From Primula veris (Eukaryota > Streptophyta > Magnoliopsida > Ericales > Primulaceae), in the NCBI GenBank assembly GCA_963682055.1, contig OY821749.1:8048336-8112335 (forward strand): DNA of 64,000 nt. Reading direction: 5' to 3'. Positions within the stretch are counted from its first letter, which is position 1; each line of letters begins with the position of its first letter. The position numbers and the translations under genes are program-made. The notes beneath the pieces were generated by a model, which had not been told where the DNA came from, searched no databases, and worked only from the letters and a program-made list of their open reading frames with translations. This document shows, one piece after another, positions 57,160 through 64,000 of the stretch.

Positions 57160-60100
57160 TCACGAACGAGGGGCTGCCATCTGCTGCTTCTTTATCCCCT
57201 CCGCCTGCTTCACCATACTGTGATAAAAGGAGAAACATTTTTTTAGTACGAACAGCTTAATAGAAGAATCTAGACTAAAGAGAACTTCTCTAAGTAGCAA
57301 AAATGTGTCTTCAAGTTAGAGCTATGTAAATGCATCGATGGTTAGAATTTCAATTAAACAAATATAATTATTAAATATGAAGTGGTGCAGCTGGTAGATG
57401 GCCCAAGAGGATGATAGGATAGAAATTCCAAGAAAAAGTAAAACAATGCAAGGGAACTGCTGCAAAAACCCATACCTAATATCATGAGGGGTAATCAAGA
57501 TCCACTGGGATCCTTGGGTTAAAGCATAATCAACAAGTGTGTCTAAGCTGATTTTCCGGCTAACAGCATCCTGGATATCAACATAAAGAGGAATGAAATT
57601 CCAGAAGTAAAGATTAATATCAAATTTTAAAAAAAATATAAGCATTTTGAGATTAATCCTTTTTTACTCTGTAATCGTGGGTTTAACTGTAATAGTGGGT
57701 TTAAATTTAAGATGAGTGAGGGTTAAGTGTACCTTTTACTCCCAACTATCAATATCTTTCCATTTTGTACCCCCCAACTTATGTTTACTTTTAATTTAGT
57801 ACAAACGGGGACTAAAAATACCATCAAAATTTCGGCAATTGCGTTGACACATCACCTTTTTCCTTTCATTTATGTATTATTACAGCAATAGTTATTATAA
57901 TTTCAAAGAACATTCAGTTTGGTATTAATGGTTTCAATTGTAACACAGAAAATTGGATTACTTTATTTAAAAAACATAAATATGTAAGACTCGTTCCAAA
58001 GATTGTTTTAATTTTTTTTTATATATTTCTTATTATATTATATTAAAAAATGTACTTAAAGATTAATTTCCTCACTTCATCATTCGAAACTAAATTGTGC
58101 ATATATCATTGTGTATATGATATCTTGTTTACTTTAAAATACCACAGAAAAAATTTCCATTTTATAACTTAACCAGTTTTGTATATTGTATAGAAGAAGT
58201 TACTAAAGTAAATAAATACTAGCAATTTTAATCTTAAAATCTCTTACGAAATATTGATTAAAAAACAAACAATTAACATTATATAAATATGCAAAATTCT
58301 AGATAATACTATTTGAATTGTACATTATATGATCCTAAAAGGTGGAATGATGAAAAAATTGGAGTGTTCTTATAAGGACCTATAATTTGAAGGGGCAATT
58401 CTCCCTTGTAGTACAAAAAAAAAAAGAAACACATATTTTGATTCTAAAAGTATCGTTTCATTTTTCTATCTATATTTCTAGCTGATCTAATCTAGTCGTT
58501 CAAAATTATTCAACAAGTAAAATGACACAACCGATCGAAAAGTCATAGTTGGGTGTACAAAAGAAAAATGAAAGTTGGCGGCATTAAATCGTTAGAAACT
58601 TATAGATGAGTCTACTAAATTGTAAAAATGGTAGTTGAGGATACTACATCGAAATTTATTGATAGTTGAGGGTTTAAAAGGACATTTGACCCACATGAAT
58701 GACAACTTACCATAAAGACGTCAAATTCATCCATGGCTCGGAAAGGTGCTTCTGTCATCTCATGAAGAGCTAGCGCAAAACATAACGTTGAGAAAGAACG
58801 CTCCCCACCTGATGCATGCCCAATCCAGAGAGTCAATAATTTAAACAATACGTTTAACATTACTCTTCTATCAGCTTTGGTGATACATCGTTCCACGTAA
58901 AAGAATTCTCAAGAGCCTTTTGCTCTTGAGATATTACAGTGCATAGCATACTCAACTTCCATGTTTATTTATTTAGGGACTAAAATTTGTTGAAGTCCCT
59001 AAACTATCGTCGTTGTGCCACCTTCCCCCCTTACACTTAATGTAAGCAATTTTTGAGTCACTCAACTTTAGGAATTATGTGTTTTCGACCCTAAACTCTT
59101 ACGCCGTTAGCATTCATATTATGGGGGAAATAATTGGGATAATGACTCTAGTTTAGGGATTTAAAATGAAACTAACGTTTCTCTTTATATATAGGTGTAC
59201 CCAACGAGACCCAAGTCTCCAATGTAGATCAAAATAATTAACCAACATGAGACATTGTCAAACCAAAAAGTGTAGGAGTTCAGTCTTTCGTATAAAAGGG
59301 TGAAACTGAAAGAACCTGATAGCCCTCTGGTGTCACGGACATTATTATTAGATGCATCCTGAGGCATTTTCACCTACAAAAAATTAAAAACATGAATAGA
59401 GATTGCTAGCCTCAAACAACATTCCCAATATGACACTAATTGTTTACCTCTATGGAAAGTGTCTCCTGTTCATAGCTGACTTTGACTTGGCCACTTATAC
59501 CTTTCTTTCCTAAGTGGCCATTGAATCTGGACATAGACACAAGTTGAAGTAGTTGATAAGAATTTGGACTAAAAGATGTCTGAATCACTCTGAAAGTGCC
59601 TTTTAAGCAAATAAAAAACGAGGTTTAAGATTATTTTTGGTTAAGAACTGTAACGCAAGGGTAGTTCTGAAATAACGCCGTATCTCTACTAGATTAATAC
59701 AGGGACCAGCCTTTGGAACATACTGCAGTACTTTTATGGAATATATATGTATAACATAATATAAAAAATAATAATTATTGGGTACGGATTCTCAATGGCT
59801 CAATGCCCATATACGACAATGAGATATTAAGGGGAATGGATGAGATTATGTTGAGTGTTTGAGTTCTTTCTTTCTCTATCATTCAAAGTTGTACAAACAT
59901 ACACTATCCGTCCACCATACCTGTACCTGAAGTTTTTCAAGAATTATTGTATTCTTATAATATACCGTCATGTACCCGTACTCCATACCATTTTAGTGCT
60001 TCACAGGTTTGAAGTCAAGATATATATATTCTTTTCCATTATCACTTTCTTTTTGAAATCTATAAAGTATTCGCTAGTTTGTACAACACTATAGTAACTT

Positions 60101-63038
60101 AGAAATTTATGAATGATTTGTCCTAGTGTATGCATAATGCATCCTGTTGCTTCTAGGTTTTTTCCATGTGATATCTTATTAATAAAATTGGGAAAACGTG
60201 GGAAAAACAAGAAAGTGGTATATACTGCCATGTTAACTGGCGCTTCAAAAGAGTTGCATTTCTCTGGAACTTGCTCCATCTCACTTCCAAGGCATTCATG
60301 CATGCCTATAGTGGAACAAAAAGGAAATCATTGTAAGAGACTAAGAGTAGATCAACTTAAATTCTAGGGAAACACTACCTAAAAGTAATTTAATTAAATC
60401 AAGAAATAGTGCGAATAAGGAAGAGAAGTCGTAGTCACGGGGAGGGGGGGGGCGGGGGGGGGGGGGGGGGGGGGGGGGAGATGGTGTAACAACTTCTATT
60501 ACTTGAAAGAAAGAGAACAAAGCTAGCTTTCTAATATTACTCTTTGTAGAGAATCACACTATTCCATCATGCGATAAAGCTACTAATGTAACTTCTCATG
60601 CAGCGGACTTAACCATTTCCATTATAGACTTAGCTTGTAATCCCTCATATATCATGGCCGCAATTAAGGATTTAAAAAAGACAAATAGAATGCTTACAGT
60701 CAATTTCTCTCGAAAAGCTGCATACATATCCTGCTTTCTGGATATCTTACGCTCCTTTTTTTTGTATAACATTTTCAGATCTTCTATAGATTCTGTGAAT
60801 CTACAATGTGAAATTTCTCATATTAGACAACAATTTATTGAGGATATAAGTAATGAAGTTAAAAAACATCACACAACTACTTTTCAGTTTCACGCTGAAG
60901 CCTCTGACTAAGCCCAGTTAACTGAGCACTAAGCTCCTCTGGATTACTACCTTCAGTTCCACCTAAAGCCTCAAGTTCACTTTCGGCACATATCATGGAA
61001 GCCTTTTGGTAACTCTCCTGCAGATTAACCATATGATCATAGTTAAAGTATATCAAGTTACCGATTCTTATTTATTTATATATACAGACATACATATATA
61101 CATGTGGCCATCAGTACTAACTAAATGCCAATGTTTTTACTGGTAAATAACATATTGAAATTAGGAGAGGGATCCAGCAGTTATGTAAACTTTTAATATC
61201 TAAGGAAGAACCACAAAGACACCTTCACATAATGCAGCATATAATTCCCCCAATTTATGTCTCTCAATTAAATTTGCCTCTCTATTTCTGAAATAAGAAA
61301 TTATGCGAAGTTATTTTCTTTCAGTCTAATAAAGAACATAAAACATGAGACTCACCGTCCGGATTCTCTTGAGTTCCTGATACTGTGTCTCTGCCTCTTT
61401 GATTTCAGGAAGGACTTTCTTACTCATAATTCCCTCATAATGGCTTTTGCTCTGAAAAATAGTTTGCTTTATAATGTTAGTGTGCATACTTTCTGAACAA
61501 CATAATACAGAGCAGAAGGTGCAATACTAATTTAAGAGAAGAGAGTCCAACAGAGAGGGAGCAGAAGAGAGAGAGGATACCTCTTCTGCAGAATGTAGAT
61601 CCTCTTCAATGTGCATTAGCTCACGCTCAGCTGCCTCAAAGGCATCGATTTCCCCTTTTGCAGACTCTATAATAACAAGGGAAAATTACACTTTAATACA
61701 ACTTTAGAGATTTTATTCTAAAAAAAACAATGCTAAAAATATGTTTCCATTTAGATACAATGACCAGGTTAACAGGTAAATTAAATTTAAAATTAAATAT
61801 TCTCTCTCTCCCTTGTTTCTCCATCATTTTACTGTTTTAATCTCCTCCCTCCGTTTCTCCATATCTCTCCTGTTTTCAAATCTCTCTCTCCTTTATTTGA
61901 TCTCTGTCTCTCCTGTTTCTCCCTATCCTTCTCTCCTATCTTCCCTCCTTTTATGGCCTATCCACTTATTACTGTACTTAACATCGACATCTACAGCCAA
62001 CATCCGTTTCTTTTCTTATTTTCTAAAGAAAAGTGATGCATACAAAGTTATGTTTATATGGATATAACATATGTATATAAACAACCAGTATCCTTTTATG
62101 ACAGGAGACAAACTGTATAATTCGAACCTAATTGCTTTTCTACATATGTACATATACATACATATATAACTAACGAAACCAAAACCCAATCTAAGCTCGT
62201 GACTCGATCTGGTGCTAGTCTCGCAAAATCCTGTGACGATTACTAGGTCCAACTGTTCCAATGGAAAAAAAAACAGTCCATCTTCTTTTTGTCAAATAGA
62301 GGCTTGAGTAGGTTTTATATTCAAGTATATGGGTGGTTTTTTTTTTTAAAAAAACAGGGTGGTTTTGGTTGTTTCCAAATTTTCAATACTTTTTTCTAAG
62401 TTTTTGTTTGGCGAGTGTCGTGAGAGAAAGGGAGTGAAATTGAGGGTGAGATGAAATAGAAAGGTTAATAGAGGAGAAATAAAATGAGAGAAAAAATATA
62501 CTAATAATTAAAGATTACTTGTTACCTGTTATACCGGTCATCTAAAATTAATAGAATGTATCTCTTTGGAAAGTTAGATACGGTAGTTGTGTTTTTTGGA
62601 ATACAACGTGAAACTATGTATTTGGATGTCATTCTCCCTAATAACAATAGGAATTAAGAGCCACTAATAACGATGTTGAGTAAAAACCAGTGTGCAATAT
62701 GTTATATCTTACCACATAAATTCTCAAATGATATTTTAAGGTCCTTAGCTTTAGTATCTGCTTCTTTCATGTCTGTACGTACTTTTTCCAGTGACATTTC
62801 TCTCTCTTGTATCTCTTCTTGGAGTTTCTGTATCAGATTTAAGGGAAATTATAAAGAAATACAATCTCCTAAACAGAGAAAGGTGTCTCGAGTATAAGGG
62901 GCATACAGAGATTTCACGGCGAAGCTCATCGACGGAGGATTCAGGTGATGAACGGGTTTCTGCCAAAAGTGAAATTTTCATATCACGAAGTGCAAATCTT
63001 TTTCCGGTCGCATTGCGCTCTGTGTCAATATGCCGCCT
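57160..63038 (-). CDS. SMC6: SMC6, structural maintenance of chromosomes protein 6, C-terminal exons
   Basis: Twelve exons in transcript order: 63038-62907, 62827-62713, 61666-61581, 61451-61356, 61017-60881, 60800-60698, 60305-60226, 59526-59448, 59373-59316, 58808-58711, 57570-57476, 57217-57160. All have GT/AG ends and join in frame to 378 residues. The 5' half lies beyond the window. The first exons form the returning arm of the long coiled coil ([36 protein letters not shown]). The head domain has [19 protein letters not shown], the ABC signature LSGGERS split between the exons ending 59316 and starting 58808, the Walker B segment [16 protein letters not shown] and the plant-typical end [10 protein letters not shown]. 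With SMC5 and NSE proteins it forms the nuclear SMC5/6 ATPase that acts in DNA repair and chromosome separation. All head motifs are intact. Confidence 0.94.
57720..58692. mobile_element. Mutator-like element in an SMC6 intron
   Basis: The left arm (GGGTTAAGTGTACCTTTTAC, then CCAACTATCAATA) and the right arm read in reverse (GGGTCAAATGTCCTTTTAAA, then CCTCAACTATCAATA) are inverted copies. Flanking GATGAGTGA (57711-57719) and CATGAATGA (58694-58702) match at 7 of 9 bases as a worn 9-bp duplication. No transposase frame. Its right end is about 18 bp from the splice donor of the exon 58808-58711. Confidence 0.62.
60454..60478. repeat. G25 homopolymer in an SMC6 intron
   Basis: Twenty-five consecutive G, preceded by a G-rich stretch from 60439 (GGGGAGGGGGGGGGC). 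It is C-rich on the SMC6 transcript strand. It can form G-quadruplexes in DNA, or it may be a sequencing or assembly artefact. Confidence 0.85.
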
Positions 63039-63040
63039 CT

Positions 63041-64000
63041 AAATAGAATAAAAGTAACAAATATTATGACTAAGAATCAAGTTTACAAAACATCAATCTT
63101 ATAACTTGTAAACCATGTGGGCGCATTGCTCTTCATGGGAAAAGAAGACGCAATACAAGCATCGAGGAACGGGAAAAAAACTCAAATCATAAGTAAGATA
63201 AACCAACTAAAATAGGAGCAATGGGCCAATGCCACAAAAGGAGTCGTTTAAGACTTTTACACCCTCAGGTGTAAGAGCATACATTTCTTTGTGCTACTCG
63301 GTAAATTCATTACCCTAATACCCCTAACTCGTATAAAATATAGCAACTAATGAGAATAACTTGTCGGTTGGTATTTGGGAATGTTTTCAAAAGTGACACT
63401 TATTTAAGTTATTAGAGAGAAGAATTAATAAAGTAAGTGAAAACAATGAAGCCTCAATATTTAGACGAATCATTCTTTCTTTGCACTTTTGGGGTGTTTG
63501 GAAGGGGTGGAAATTCAAGCATAAAACAATGCAGTTTTGTCAAACCACAGGTAATGACACTTTTCTCAGTACACCTTTCGTTTTTTTTTAATTTCATTTC
63601 AGTTTGAGCAGCTATATTTTTTTTCTGAGATTGTAGATTTACTAGACTTTTCCTTATCATATATTATGGTGTTAGACGGGGTTCAGTTCTTTAATAATGA
63701 TTATTTGGTATAGTGATGCACTCTTATCAACAACAAAAACTGCTTCAACAAGCTATTAGGTCCAAAAATCCTTGCAGGGGGTTATTTTCTTGCTTACGTT
63801 GTCTTCTACTTAAACGTTCACTTACTAATTGCCAAGTTTAGTGATGTTCATTTATTGCTCTAACACTAAAGTAATATGAAGATATGCTTACTTACCCTTA
63901 CCCATAACATAAAAGTATAATAATGCGAGGATACCACTCTTTTTGTCACTAAGTCACAATAGTAGACACTAGACAGTCATGGAAACAGTCCAACAATCTT
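63041..64000. other. SMC6 intron running to the window edge
   Basis: No SMC6 exon was recognised on the minus strand here, so this is probably a long intron upstream of the exon 63038-62907. Confidence 0.5.

Noticed and set aside
60001..60303. Minus-strand frame of 100 codons as a small gene
   Set aside because: It overlaps SMC6 exon 60226-60305 in a different frame, and the SMC6 reading matches the family and joins both neighbours.

Overview
The window is nuclear DNA of a flowering plant, most likely a eudicot. It is AT-rich and intron-rich. It carries plant-specific gene families (a PLAC8/CNR protein, a TIP5-type aquaporin exon, a GONST-type nucleotide-sugar transporter) and many plant transposon types. 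I cannot name the species.

Layout. (1) Positions 34-10872 hold one complete but decayed Ty3/gypsy LTR retrotransposon of the Tat type. It has 5-bp target duplications TTATC, LTRs of about 683 bp, a gag frame with one terminal stop, and a pol broken by stops and frameshifts that still shows protease, RT, two RNase H modules and integrase. Downstream are a 59-bp tandem repeat and an antisense, apparently spliced, three-exon gene with its own TATA box. (2) Positions 10878-33300 contain no intact host gene. They hold small DNA transposons (CACTA-type MITEs with exact 3-bp target duplications, foldback elements, a PIF/Harbinger-like MITE), several minisatellites, and a roughly 3-kb inverted duplication of broken F-box gene pieces. 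(3) Positions 33742-42916 (+) are a four-exon PLAC8 gene (CNR6-like). Its third intron, 5.4 kb long, holds a Helitron, a hAT-like and a Mutator-like element. (4) Positions 44492-45604 (-) are a single-coding-exon GDP-sugar transporter of the GONST4/GFT1 type with a splice acceptor directly before its ATG. (5) Positions 45607-55945 are intergenic, with a tandem duplication, two Helitron-like elements, a tRNA-derived SINE and a pair of CACTA MITEs. (6) Positions 55946-56318 (+) are the last exon of a TIP5;1-like aquaporin, isolated and probably broken. (7) Positions 57160-63038 (-) are the last twelve exons of SMC6. The 5' part of that gene lies beyond the right edge.

The host genes do not form an operon or a shared pathway. 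They are ordinary neighbours: a membrane or cell-number PLAC8 protein, a Golgi sugar-nucleotide carrier, a pollen-type aquaporin remnant and a chromosome-maintenance ATPase. The most unusual system is inside the retrotransposon: an antisense transcription unit with introns whose TATA core is identical over 14 bp to the LTR promoter. All comparisons were made by eye. Boundaries of repeats without target duplications are approximate.
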